From Acanthamoeba sp. SK_2022b (Eukaryota > Discosea > Longamoebia > Acanthamoebidae): a stretch of 38,539 nt of DNA. Position numbers and translations under genes: made by a program. The stretch spans positions 1-38,539 of the forward strand of contig JANDJZ010000576.1 of assembly GCA_027943245.1 (NCBI GenBank), given 5' to 3'. Below are positions 14,357 through 22,748 of the stretch, piece by piece (position 1 is the stretch's first letter; the number at the start of each line of letters is the position of its first letter). The notes under the pieces are model-generated. The model saw only the letters and a program-made list of their open reading frames with translations, was not told where the DNA came from and ran no database searches.

Positions 14357-14999
14357 CACAAAAAGCAAGAAGGTCAACAAGGCTTGGCTCAACAGCCACG
14401 TCAACGATCCTTACGTCAAGGCCGCCCAGAAGGACGGCTACCGCGCTCGCGCGGCCTACAAACTCAAGGAGATCGACGAGCAGCTCAAGCTCATCCGGCC
14501 GGGTGCCACGGTGGTGGACCTGGGCTGCGCACCCGGGGCTTGGAGCCAGTATGTGCGCCGTTGCCTGTCGCCCAACGGGGCGGCCGTCGGCGCGCTCAAC
14601 GGCCGCATCATCTCGCTGGATCTGCTGCCCATGGAGCCCATCGAGGGCGTGCAGTACATCCAGGGCGATTTCCGCGAGGAGCCGGTTCTGGCCCAGCTCC
14701 AGGAGGCCCTGGGCGGGGGCAAGGCCGACGTGGTGGTCTCCGACATGGCTCCCAACCTGTCGGGCAACGGCACGACGGATGCGGCGCGCATTGCGCTGCT
14801 GGTCGAACTGGCGGTTGATTTTTCAATCCACCATATGAAACCTGAAGGCGCCTTGGTCGTGAAGCTCTTCCACGGCGGGGCCTACGATGACCTGGTTGCG
14901 CTGTTCCGGCAGACCTTCAAGGTGGTCAAGCCGATCAAGCCCAAGTCCTCGCGTGACAAGTCTTCGGAGACGTTTTTGGTGGGCATGGGGCTCAAGTAG
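14346..14999 (+). CDS. rlmE: 23S rRNA 2'-O-methyltransferase RlmE (FtsJ/RrmJ)
   Basis: RlmE methylates U2552 of 23S rRNA in the late 50S subunit. The 217-residue product (E. coli 209) begins [18 protein letters not shown] and carries the FtsJ SAM site [13 protein letters not shown], the aspartate segment [14 protein letters not shown] and the catalytic lysine region [10 protein letters not shown], so it should be active. ATG 14346 coincides with attR. The upstream GGAAG five bases before ATG is phage sequence, so ribosome binding is now phage-supplied; a read-through fusion with the HTH regulator is also possible. It heads rlmE-ftsH-folP-glmM. Confidence 0.95.
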   Translation: MKVNTKSKKVNKAWLNSHVNDPYVKAAQKDGYRARAAYKLKEIDEQLKLIRPGATVVDLGCAPGAWSQYVRRCLSPNGAAVGALNGRIISLDLLPMEPIEGVQYIQGDFREEPVLAQLQEALGGGKADVVVSDMAPNLSGNGTTDAARIALLVELAVDFSIHHMKPEGALVVKLFHGGAYDDLVALFRQTFKVVKPIKPKSSRDKSSETFLVGMGLK

Positions 15000-15170
15000 G
15001 CCTGTGCAGCCGCCCGGCGCTGCCCTGACCCGGGTCAAGACCGTATTCAAGCTATGGCTGCTATAGAGGGATATAGGCGACCAGCCAGCTTGAAACACCT
15101 AAAATGGACCGCAAATACGCTTCGAGCACGCTGGAAGTCGTTTTATCTGTATCCCCCATTGGAGCCCCGC

Positions 15171-17093
15171 TTGAACAATCAGTGGTTTTCAAAAATTGCC
15201 GTCTGGCTGGTCATCGCCATGGTGCTGTTTACGGTGTTCAAGCAATTTGACACCCGTGGCGGCGCTGGCGCGTCCCATGTCGGTTACTCCGAGTTCCTGG
15301 AAGAGGTGCGAAGCAATCGCATCAAGAGCGCCACCATCCAGGAAAGCCCCGGCGGCACCGAGATCGTGGCCACGACCAACGATGACCGCAAGGTGCGCAC
15401 CACCGCCACCTACCTGGATCGCGGGCTCGTGGGTGACCTGATCAACAACAACGTCAAGTTCGACGTCAAGCCCCGCGAAGAAGGCTCGGTCCTCATGACC
15501 CTGCTCGTCAGCTGGGGGCCCATGCTGCTGTTGATCGGCGTGTGGGTGTACTTCATGCGCCAGATGCAGGGCGGCGGCAAGGGCGGTGCCTTCAGCTTCG
15601 GCAAGAGCAAGGCGCGCATGCTGGACGAGAACAACAACACCGTGACCTTTGCCGACGTCGCAGGCTGCGACGAAGCCAAGGAAGAGGTCAAGGAAGTCGT
15701 GGACTTCCTCAAGGACCCCAACAAGTTCCAGAAGCTCGGCGGCCGCATTCCGCGCGGCCTGCTGCTGGTCGGTCCTCCCGGTACCGGCAAGACGCTGCTG
15801 GCCAAGTCCATCGCTGGTGAAGCCAAGGTTCCGTTTTTCAGCATCTCGGGCTCCGACTTCGTTGAAATGTTCGTCGGCGTGGGCGCGGCCCGCGTGCGCG
15901 ACATGTTCGAGAACGCCAAGAAGAATGCACCCTGCATCATCTTCATCGATGAAATCGATGCCGTGGGCCGCCAGCGTGGCGCAGGCCTGGGCGGTGGTAA
16001 CGATGAGCGTGAACAGACCCTGAACCAGATGCTGGTCGAGATGGACGGCTTCGAGACCAACCTCGGCGTGATCGTCGTGGCTGCAACCAACCGTCCCGAC
16101 ATCCTGGATGCGGCGCTGCTGCGCCCCGGCCGTTTCGACCGTCAGGTGTATGTGACGCTGCCCGACATCCGTGGCCGCGAGCAGATCCTCAATGTGCACA
16201 TGCGCAAGATCCCTGTAGGCCAGGACGTGAACCCGGGCGTGATCGCGCGCGGCACGCCTGGCATGTCGGGCGCCGATCTGGCCAACCTCTGCAACGAAGC
16301 AGCCCTGATGGCCGCGCGCCGCAATGCGCGCACTGTCGAGATGCAGGATTTCGAGAAGGCCAAGGACAAGATCATCATGGGCCCCGAGCGCAAGAGCATG
16401 GTCATGCCCGAGGAAGAGCGCCGCAACACGGCCTACCACGAGGCAGGCCACGCACTGATCGGCAAGCTGCTGCCCAAGTGCGATCCCGTGCACAAGGTCA
16501 CCATCATCCCGCGCGGCCGTGCGCTGGGCGTGACCATGAGCCTGCCCGAGAAGGACCGCTACTCCTACGACAAGGAGTTCATGCTCAACCAGATCGCCAT
16601 GCTGTTCGGTGGACGCATTGCCGAAGAAGTGTTCATGAACCAGATGACCACGGGCGCGAGCAACGACTTCGAGCGGGCCACGCAGATCGCACGCGACATG
16701 GTCACCCGCTACGGCATGACCGACGCGCTGGGTCCCATGGTCTATGCGGAGCAGGAAGGCGAGCCTTTCCTGGGCCGCTCGATGAGCAAGACCAACAGCA
16801 TGAGCGAGCAGACGATGCAGAAGGTGGACCAGGAGGTTCGCCGCATCATCGACGAGCAGTACGGACTGGCGCGCAAGCTGATCGAGGACAACTCCGACAA
16901 GATGCATGCCATGGCCAAGGCCATGCTCGACTGGGAAACCATCGACGCCGAGCAGCTCGATGACATCATGGCCGGCCGTGAGCCGCGTCCTCCCAAGGAC
17001 TGGGTGCCGCGCAACCCTCCGTCGTCCGACGGTGGCAACTCGTCCGGCGGCACGCCGGCAGTGGATGCCGACCCTGCGCCCACCACGGCCTGA
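15171..17093 (+). CDS. ftsH: ATP-dependent zinc metalloprotease FtsH
   Basis: A membrane-anchored AAA+ protease that degrades membrane and regulatory proteins. The 640-residue product starts at TTG 15171, with GGAG six bases upstream, matching the family N-terminus [19 protein letters not shown]. Two membrane helices lie at about 6-24 and 104-122. Walker A GPPGTGKT is at 201-208, Walker [12 protein letters not shown] follows, then the second region of homology ([20 protein letters not shown]) and zinc motif HEAGH at 423-427. The tail is Ser/Gly/Pro-rich. An open frame extends upstream to 15054, but homology does not. The 171-bp gap after rlmE has no clear terminator; promoter signals there are weak. 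Confidence 0.97.
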   Translation: MNNQWFSKIAVWLVIAMVLFTVFKQFDTRGGAGASHVGYSEFLEEVRSNRIKSATIQESPGGTEIVATTNDDRKVRTTATYLDRGLVGDLINNNVKFDVKPREEGSVLMTLLVSWGPMLLLIGVWVYFMRQMQGGGKGGAFSFGKSKARMLDENNNTVTFADVAGCDEAKEEVKEVVDFLKDPNKFQKLGGRIPRGLLLVGPPGTGKTLLAKSIAGEAKVPFFSISGSDFVEMFVGVGAARVRDMFENAKKNAPCIIFIDEIDAVGRQRGAGLGGGNDEREQTLNQMLVEMDGFETNLGVIVVAATNRPDILDAALLRPGRFDRQVYVTLPDIRGREQILNVHMRKIPVGQDVNPGVIARGTPGMSGADLANLCNEAALMAARRNARTVEMQDFEKAKDKIIMGPERKSMVMPEEERRNTAYHEAGHALIGKLLPKCDPVHKVTIIPRGRALGVTMSLPEKDRYSYDKEFMLNQIAMLFGGRIAEEVFMNQMTTGASNDFERATQIARDMVTRYGMTDALGPMVYAEQEGEPFLGRSMSKTNSMSEQTMQKVDQEVRRIIDEQYGLARKLIEDNSDKMHAMAKAMLDWETIDAEQLDDIMAGREPRPPKDWVPRNPPSSDGGNSSGGTPAVDADPAPTTA

Positions 17094-17123
17094 GCTGCTT
17101 GCCGCAGAATCGGCCAATCCCAT

Positions 17124-17150
17124 GCAAAGGGCCCTGAGGGGCCCTTTTGC
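17124..17150 (+). terminator. Intrinsic terminator-like hairpin between ftsH and folP
   Basis: GCAAAGGGCCC pairs with GGGCCCTTTTGC around a 4-nt loop, the second arm ending in four T. It lies 30 bp after ftsH. It may terminate partly, separating ftsH from folP-glmM. Confidence 0.65.
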
Positions 17151-17231
17151 TTTGCTTGCAGGATGTGTTCAATTGCCCGCAACGGCCAGCGATGAACCCG
17201 GTCCGGCGGGCGCCTACCTTCAGGAAATCCC

Positions 17232-18068
17232 ATGCCGCATCAATGGCAGACTTCGCGCTTTGTTCTAGACCTTCAGCGTCCACTGGTCATGGGCATCGTC
17301 AATGTGACGCCCGACTCGTTTTCCGACGGCGGGCGGCACAACACGGTGGAGCAGGCCTTGCGGCATGCAGAGCAACTGGTCAGTGAGGGCGCGCACATCC
17401 TCGATATTGGCGGCGAGTCCACCAGGCCCGGCTCACCGGCTGTTCCGCTGGATGAGGAGTTGCGGCGCGTGCTGCCTGTTGTACAGGGCGCAGTGCAACT
17501 GGGCGTGCCTGTCTCCGTCGATACCTACAAGCCCGAGGTCATGCAGGCCGTGCTGGATCTGGGGGCCGACATCGTCAACGACATCTGGGCGCTGCGCCAG
17601 CCGGGCGCGCAGCAGGTGGTGGCCGCGCACCCGAGCTGCGGCATCTGTCTCATGCACATGCATGGCACGCCGCAGGACATGCAGACCACGCCCATGCAAG
17701 GCGATGCCGTGCCCGCCGTGCGCGATTTCCTGCAGTTGCACAGCGATGCCCTGCTGGCCCGGGGCGTGGCGCGGGAGCGCATCGTCTGGGACTATGGCAT
17801 CGGCTTCGGCAAAAGCGTGGCACAGAATTTTTCCCTGCTTGCACGCCAGCATGAATTGCTGGGCCTAGACTTCCCGCTGCTGGCCGGCTGGTCGCGCAAG
17901 GGCTCGCTCGGGCAGGTCAGTGGCCGTCCACAGGGCCAGCGCATGGTGCCCAGCGTGGCGGCGGCACTGCTGGCGGTGGAGCGTGGCGCGCGCGTGGTGC
18001 GCGTGCACGACGTGGCCGATACGGTGGCGGCATTGACGGTCTGGCAGACCATGCACGACAACGACTGA
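17232..18068 (+). CDS. folP: Dihydropteroate synthase
   Basis: FolP condenses dihydropterin pyrophosphate with p-aminobenzoate in folate synthesis and is the sulfonamide target. The 278-residue TIM barrel has the family signatures [14 protein letters not shown] (about 21-34), [11 protein letters not shown] (58-68), DIVNDIW and GWSRKGSLG, and a C-terminal RVHDV. One family position differs: the usual DPG(I/F)GFGK loop reads DYGIGFGK here. The gene is 16 bp before glmM, and the two form the conserved folP-glmM pair. Confidence 0.95.
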   Translation: MPHQWQTSRFVLDLQRPLVMGIVNVTPDSFSDGGRHNTVEQALRHAEQLVSEGAHILDIGGESTRPGSPAVPLDEELRRVLPVVQGAVQLGVPVSVDTYKPEVMQAVLDLGADIVNDIWALRQPGAQQVVAAHPSCGICLMHMHGTPQDMQTTPMQGDAVPAVRDFLQLHSDALLARGVARERIVWDYGIGFGKSVAQNFSLLARQHELLGLDFPLLAGWSRKGSLGQVSGRPQGQRMVPSVAAALLAVERGARVVRVHDVADTVAALTVWQTMHDND

Positions 18069-18084
18069 ACAACAAAGGAGCACT

Positions 18085-19428
18085 ATGGCACGCACATATT
18101 TTGGTACCGATGGAATTCGCGGCCTGGTGGGCCGTTCGCCCATCACCCCCGACTTCGCGCTGCGTCTGGCGCATGCCGTGGGCCGTGTGCTGCGGCGCAA
18201 GGAAGCCCGTCCCATGGTGCTGATCGGCAAGGACACGCGGATCTCGGGCTACATGCTGGAGAGCGCGCTGGAGTCCGGGTTCAACTCTGCCGGCGTGGAC
18301 GTGATGCTGCTGGGCCCCTTGCCCACGCCGGGCGTGGCCTATCTGACGCGCGCCCAGCGCGCCAGCCTGGGCGTGGTCATCAGCGCCAGCCACAACCCTT
18401 ATTACGACAACGGCATCAAGTTCTTCAGCGCACAGGGCACCAAGCTGCCCGATGCCTGGGAGGAAGAGGTCGAGCAGGCCTTGACCGAAGATCCCGTATG
18501 GGTCGACTCTGCCGCTCTGGGAAAGGCCCGGCGCCTTGAAGACGCGCCAGGGCGCTACATCGAGTTCTGCAAGAGCACCTTCGACCATGCGCTCACGCTC
18601 AAGGGTGTGAAGATCGTGGTCGATGCGGCCCATGGCGCGGCCTACCAGATCGCCCCCAAGGTCTTCCATGAACTGGGGGCCGATGTGGTGGCCATTGGCT
18701 GTGCGCCCGATGGACTGAACATCAACGAAGGCGTGGGTGCCACCCATCCCGAGGCCCTGGTGCTGGCCGTGCGAGCGAACAAGGCCGACTTCGGTGTGGC
18801 GCTGGATGGTGATGCCGACCGGCTGCTGCTGGTCGATGCGGCTGGCCGGCTCTACAACGGCGACGAACTGCTGTACCTGATGGCGGCCGACCGGCTGGCG
18901 CGTGGCGAGGCCGTGCCGGGTGCCGTGGGCACACTGATGACCAATATGGCCGTGGAGGTGGCGCTGAAGTCCCAGGGGGTGGGCTTTGTGCGCGCCAAGG
19001 TCGGCGACCGCTATGTGCTGGAGGAGCTGCACCGCCAGGGCTGGACCCTGGGGGGCGAGGGCTCGGGCCATCTGCTGGCGCTGGACAAGCACACCACGGG
19101 CGATGGCCTGGTCAGCGCGCTGCAGGTGCTGCAGGCCTGCGTGCGTTCGGGCAAGAGCCTGTCGCAGTGGCTGTCTTCAGTCCAGCTGTTTCCCCAGGTA
19201 TTGCTCAACGTGCGGCTGCAGCCGGGCCAGGACTGGAAGCGCAACACCCAGCTTGAGGAAGCCACCGAGGCCGTCAAGGCCGAATTGGGCGATACGGGGC
19301 GCGTGCTTATCCGCGCCAGCGGCACCGAGCCTTTGCTGCGCGTGATGGTGGAGGCACGCGATGGTGACCAGGCCAGCCGCTGCGCCGAGCGCCTGGCCAG
19401 CGTGGCGAAGAATTCACCCACGCCCTGA
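18085..19428 (+). CDS. glmM: Phosphoglucosamine mutase
   Basis: GlmM converts glucosamine-6-phosphate to glucosamine-1-phosphate for UDP-GlcNAc, peptidoglycan and LPS synthesis. The 447-residue protein begins [12 protein letters not shown] and carries the phosphoserine loop ISASHNP with the catalytic Ser at 102, the metal loop DGDADR and the substrate loop GGEGSGH. The C-terminal phosphate-binding [12 protein letters not shown] is intact. AAAGGAG lies before the ATG. It ends the folP-glmM unit at a bidirectional terminator. Confidence 0.97.
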   Translation: MARTYFGTDGIRGLVGRSPITPDFALRLAHAVGRVLRRKEARPMVLIGKDTRISGYMLESALESGFNSAGVDVMLLGPLPTPGVAYLTRAQRASLGVVISASHNPYYDNGIKFFSAQGTKLPDAWEEEVEQALTEDPVWVDSAALGKARRLEDAPGRYIEFCKSTFDHALTLKGVKIVVDAAHGAAYQIAPKVFHELGADVVAIGCAPDGLNINEGVGATHPEALVLAVRANKADFGVALDGDADRLLLVDAAGRLYNGDELLYLMAADRLARGEAVPGAVGTLMTNMAVEVALKSQGVGFVRAKVGDRYVLEELHRQGWTLGGEGSGHLLALDKHTTGDGLVSALQVLQACVRSGKSLSQWLSSVQLFPQVLLNVRLQPGQDWKRNTQLEEATEAVKAELGDTGRVLIRASGTEPLLRVMVEARDGDQASRCAERLASVAKNSPTP

Positions 19429-19456
19429 GCGGCGGGCGGCACGTTCCCGGCCATGG

Positions 19457-19485
19457 AAAGCCGAAGCTGCAGTCTTCGGCTTTTT
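19457..19485. terminator. Bidirectional terminator between glmM and the GGDEF-EAL gene
   Basis: AAAGCCGAAG and CTTCGGCTTTTT pair over 10 bp around a 7-nt loop, with T on the plus strand and A (giving T on the minus strand) on the other side. It serves two convergent genes. Confidence 0.85.
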
Positions 19486-19514
19486 CGTCTGCAGACCGTG
19501 GCGCGGTGAGCCGT

Positions 19515-21368
19515 TCAGCCCTGGCTGCGCAGAAAGGCCTCCAGCGCCTGGGGCGGCAGCGGGCGGCTGAAATGGTAGCCCTGGGCTTCATCGCAGCCCT
19601 GCTCGCGCAGGAACTGCAGCTGCGCCTCCGTTTCCACGCCTTCGGCCGTGGTCTGCATGCCCAGGGCCTGGGCCATGCGGATGATGGCGCTGACTATGGC
19701 GCGGTCATTGCTGTCGTGGTCCAGGTCCTGGATGAAGGACTGGTCGATCTTGAGTTTGTAGATCTGAAAGCGCTTGAGCTGGCTCAGGGATGAATAGCCG
19801 GTGCCGAAGTCATCCATGGCCAGGCGCACGCCATGCTCGCGCAGCCGGTCCATGGTGGCCGTGGCCTGGCGCGGATCATGGATGGCCACGCCCTCGGTCA
19901 GCTCCAGCTCCAGAGAATCGGCCGGCAGGTCGCTGTCGAGCAGGATGCGGTTGATGATTTCGGGCAGTTGCTGCTGGTGGAACTGGATGGCCGACAGGTT
20001 CACGGCCACCTTCAGGTCCCGCAGCCCCGCATTGCGCCAGGCCTGCAGTTGCTGCATGGCGCTGCGCAGCACCCATTCGCCGATCTGCAGGATCTGGCCG
20101 CTATCCTCGGCGACGGGGATGAACTCCGCGGGCGAAACCGAGCCCAGCTCGGGATGCTCCCATCGCAGCAGTGCCTCCACGCTGCGCACGCGTCCGGTGC
20201 TCAGGGTGATCTGCGGCTGGTAATGCAGATACAGCTGATTGCGTTCCAGCGCCCGCCGCAAGGCGTTCTCCAGCTGCAGGGCGCGCAGGGACTGGGCCTG
20301 CATCTGCGGAGTGAAGAAGCGGTAGGTGTTGCGGCCGGCCTGCTTGGCGTGGTACATGGCCGCATCGGCGGCCTGTGTCAGCGAGTCGATGTCGTGGCCG
20401 TCGCGCGGGTACAGCGCGATGCCCATGGACGGCGCAATGGTCAGTTCGTGGCGGTCGATCTGGTAGGCCTGGCGCGACGCCTCCTGCAGCTTGCCTGCCA
20501 CGCGGGCCGCACCCTGGGCATTGGCGCCGGGCAGCAGCAGCACGAATTCGTCGCCGCCGATGCGGGCCACCGTATCGCGGTCGCGCACGACGGCACGCAG
20601 GCGGCGGGCAATCTCCACCAGCAGGGCATCGCCCACGCGATGGCCCAGCGAATCATTGACATGCTTGAAATGGTCCAGGTCCAGGAACATCACGGCCAGC
20701 GGCGTGTCGTTGACCTTGGCCAGCTCGATGGCGCGGGCGCTGCGCTCGGCCAGCAGCGTGCGGTTGGGCAGGCCGGTGAGCGCGTCGTAGTGCGCCATCC
20801 AGTAGATGCGTTCCTGGTCCAGCTTGCGGTCGGCGATCTCGCGGTGCAGGTTCTCCACCGTGGCGCTGAGTTCGCGTGTGCGGTCGCGCACCTGCTGCTC
20901 CAGCAGTTCGTGGGCCTGGCTCAGGGCCTGCTGGGCGCGCAGACGGTCGTCGATGTCGCTGACGATCCAGATGGAGCCTTCGCGTGCATCGCCCGGATTG
21001 ATGAGCCGGCCCGTCAGTTCACCCCAGAACAGGCTGCCATCCTTGCGGCGCAGGCGGCGCTGCGTGCGAAAGGACAGGCCCGCGCTCAGCGTGCGATAGG
21101 CCTCGCGCCCCAGGCTGCGCAGCTCGTCGCGGCTGGGGTGCAGGTGCTCGCTGTTGATGCCGACCAGCGCATGCTCGCCCGCGTAGCCGAAGATGTCGGC
21201 ATAGCACTGGTTGCATCGGACGATGACGCGCTGGCGGATGAAGACGATGCCCACGCCGGCATTGTCGAGCAGTGCCTGCTGCTCGCGCAGGCTGCGCTGC
21301 AGCGACGCCGCCATCATCGAAGACGGACGTTCGAGTACAGGGTCGTACGCAATCGTCGGCGCGGACAT
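19515..21368 (-). CDS. PAS-GGDEF-EAL cyclic-di-GMP signalling protein
   Basis: The 617-residue cytosolic protein has a PAS domain (about 25-140, with LLDNAGVGIVFIRQRVIVRC and WGELTGRLINPGD), a short coiled coil, a diguanylate-cyclase domain with intact GGDEF at 271-275, and an EAL domain with EAL at 398-400 plus the metal and catalytic residues in ELTEG, DDFGTGYSSL and AEGVET. Both synthesis and breakdown motifs look intact, so it may be bifunctional or use one domain as regulator. ATG 21368 begins MSAPTIAYDP; the frame stays open further upstream but without homology. No membrane segment, so the input is probably cytosolic (PAS ligand unknown). Confidence 0.92.
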   Translation of the reverse strand: MSAPTIAYDPVLERPSSMMAASLQRSLREQQALLDNAGVGIVFIRQRVIVRCNQCYADIFGYAGEHALVGINSEHLHPSRDELRSLGREAYRTLSAGLSFRTQRRLRRKDGSLFWGELTGRLINPGDAREGSIWIVSDIDDRLRAQQALSQAHELLEQQVRDRTRELSATVENLHREIADRKLDQERIYWMAHYDALTGLPNRTLLAERSARAIELAKVNDTPLAVMFLDLDHFKHVNDSLGHRVGDALLVEIARRLRAVVRDRDTVARIGGDEFVLLLPGANAQGAARVAGKLQEASRQAYQIDRHELTIAPSMGIALYPRDGHDIDSLTQAADAAMYHAKQAGRNTYRFFTPQMQAQSLRALQLENALRRALERNQLYLHYQPQITLSTGRVRSVEALLRWEHPELGSVSPAEFIPVAEDSGQILQIGEWVLRSAMQQLQAWRNAGLRDLKVAVNLSAIQFHQQQLPEIINRILLDSDLPADSLELELTEGVAIHDPRQATATMDRLREHGVRLAMDDFGTGYSSLSQLKRFQIYKLKIDQSFIQDLDHDSNDRAIVSAIIRMAQALGMQTTAEGVETEAQLQFLREQGCDEAQGYHFSRPLPPQALEAFLRSQG

Positions 21369-21477
21369 GGCGAAGCGGTAGGGCGGTGGTAAAGGGATGA
21401 GGGGGAACTTACAAAGTGTAGCACTTGCGCGCAAAACAGCATTTTGTCGTTCCCTGGCGAGGGCAGGGCCTTGGTTT

Positions 21478-22449
21478 TCAGGTGCCGGTGGACTGTCGTT
21501 GCCGGCCCTTGGACTGCGCATCGAGCTTGTAGGCCAATTCATAGAGCACGCCATGGCGCAGGGCTCCGTGCGTGACGCGCATGCGCTCGATGCCCAGGCT
21601 GGAGAAGATGCCCCGCATCACGCTCATGCCGCCGCCGATCATGGGGCGCAACTCTTCCTTGAGTCCGTCCATGTTCACACGGTCGACATGGCCTGCGCGC
21701 AGCAACTGCGCATGCAGCCAGTCCAGCCCTTGCCGCGTGATCCAGCCGGCCGTGCCCCCGGGCGCATGGGCCAGGACCTTGACAATGGCACCGGCCGTGC
21801 CCGAGGAGCCATAGGCATGGCTCCATTGCCCGGCAGCGAAAAGTCCTGCTTCGGGCGCAATGATGTCGGCCACGGCTGCTTCGGCCTGGGACAGGGCCTG
21901 GGCCGACAACTCGCCATCGGGGAAGTGGCGCAAGGCCCAGGTCACGCTGCCGAAGGCGAAGGAGCGTGCCTGCAGTACTTGCCGCTGCTGACCCAGGCAC
22001 AGCTCGGTCGAGCGGCCGCCGATGTCCACCACCAGCCTCCGCTGGGCGCCGGGCGGCAGCAACTGGGCGACGCCGCGATAGATCAGGCGTGCTTCCTCCT
22101 CGCCGTCAATGACCTCGATGGGGCAGCCCAGGATGCGCTGGCCTTCGTCCAGGAAGATCTGGCGATTCGATGCCTCTCTCAGCGTCTGCGTGGCCACTGC
22201 ACGTACGCGGTGGCGGGGCAAATCACCCAGCACCTGCGCATAGCGCTCCAGGCAGGCCCAGCCGCGCTGCATGGCCTCCAGGCTCAAGGCGCCCTGGGCG
22301 TCGAGGGCGCTGCCCAGGCGTATGGCTTCCTTGCGATGGCTGAGCAGCTGTACCTTTGCGCCGTCGCTGCGGGCCATGGCCAGCAGGCAGCTGTTGGAGC
22401 CAATGTCGATGGCGGCCAGGCGGCTTTCGGGGGGATTGGAAGAGGGCAT
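21478..22449 (-). CDS. Ppx/GppA-family phosphatase, short form
   Basis: A 323-residue member of the exopolyphosphatase / pppGpp phosphatase family (actin-like ATPase fold). Seen: DIGSNSCLLAMA near the N-terminus, EVIDGEEEARLIYRGV, DIGGRSTELCLG and YGSSGTAGAI, the phosphate-binding loops of the fold. It ends soon after domain II and lacks the C-terminal helical (HD-like) domain present in the second copy at 25220. It is divergent from ppk, so substrate is probably polyphosphate or (p)ppGpp, but which cannot be told. An initial ATG at 22449 is used. Confidence 0.88.
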   Translation of the reverse strand: MPSSNPPESRLAAIDIGSNSCLLAMARSDGAKVQLLSHRKEAIRLGSALDAQGALSLEAMQRGWACLERYAQVLGDLPRHRVRAVATQTLREASNRQIFLDEGQRILGCPIEVIDGEEEARLIYRGVAQLLPPGAQRRLVVDIGGRSTELCLGQQRQVLQARSFAFGSVTWALRHFPDGELSAQALSQAEAAVADIIAPEAGLFAAGQWSHAYGSSGTAGAIVKVLAHAPGGTAGWITRQGLDWLHAQLLRAGHVDRVNMDGLKEELRPMIGGGMSVMRGIFSSLGIERMRVTHGALRHGVLYELAYKLDAQSKGRQRQSTGT

Positions 22450-22748
22450 GCGCGAAAGGCGGACGACGGCACGGCTGCGGCAGGTTTGCAGCAGCCAACG
22501 GCATCCAGGGGAAGGCAGCTAGCTTAGCACCCCGGCGATCTCGCGTCGCTCTCGTGCCGGTGTGACTGGGTCATGACTTTTGCGTGACGGTTTCTGCGCC
22601 GTTGCTTGCGCCTGGCTTGGCTTGTATGACAGATGTCATGAACAGAGGAATGCATGTCATGAACATGTCATAAATCCGGGGCAGACTGCCCGAATCCCCG
22701 GCTAGCGGGGTGACTACCGGGTCCTGCCCAGGCCGGGCCCCTGCATCC
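22450..22748. other. Divergent regulatory region between the short ppx gene and ppk
   Basis: A 299-bp gap without a gene. It holds a Pho box and half-site ahead of ppk (see next entry) and, presumably, the ppx promoter. No other structure is evident. Confidence 0.6.
22654..22671 (+). promoter_or_regulatory. Pho box upstream of ppk
   Basis: ATGTCATGAACATGTCAT has two TGTCAT-type heptamers separated by four bases, the classic PhoB direct-repeat geometry (11-bp period). A further ATGTCAT half-site is at 22633-22639. PhoB is encoded at 31543, so phosphate-starvation induction of ppk is expected. Confidence 0.85.

Noticed and set aside
15000..15170. Heat-shock or sigma70 promoter before ftsH
   Set aside because: CTTGAA and TAAAAT-like strings occur (15089-15105), but spacing does not fit either consensus well.
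15189..17123. Long minus-strand open frame opposite ftsH
   Set aside because: Antisense shadow; low-complexity composition and no family features.
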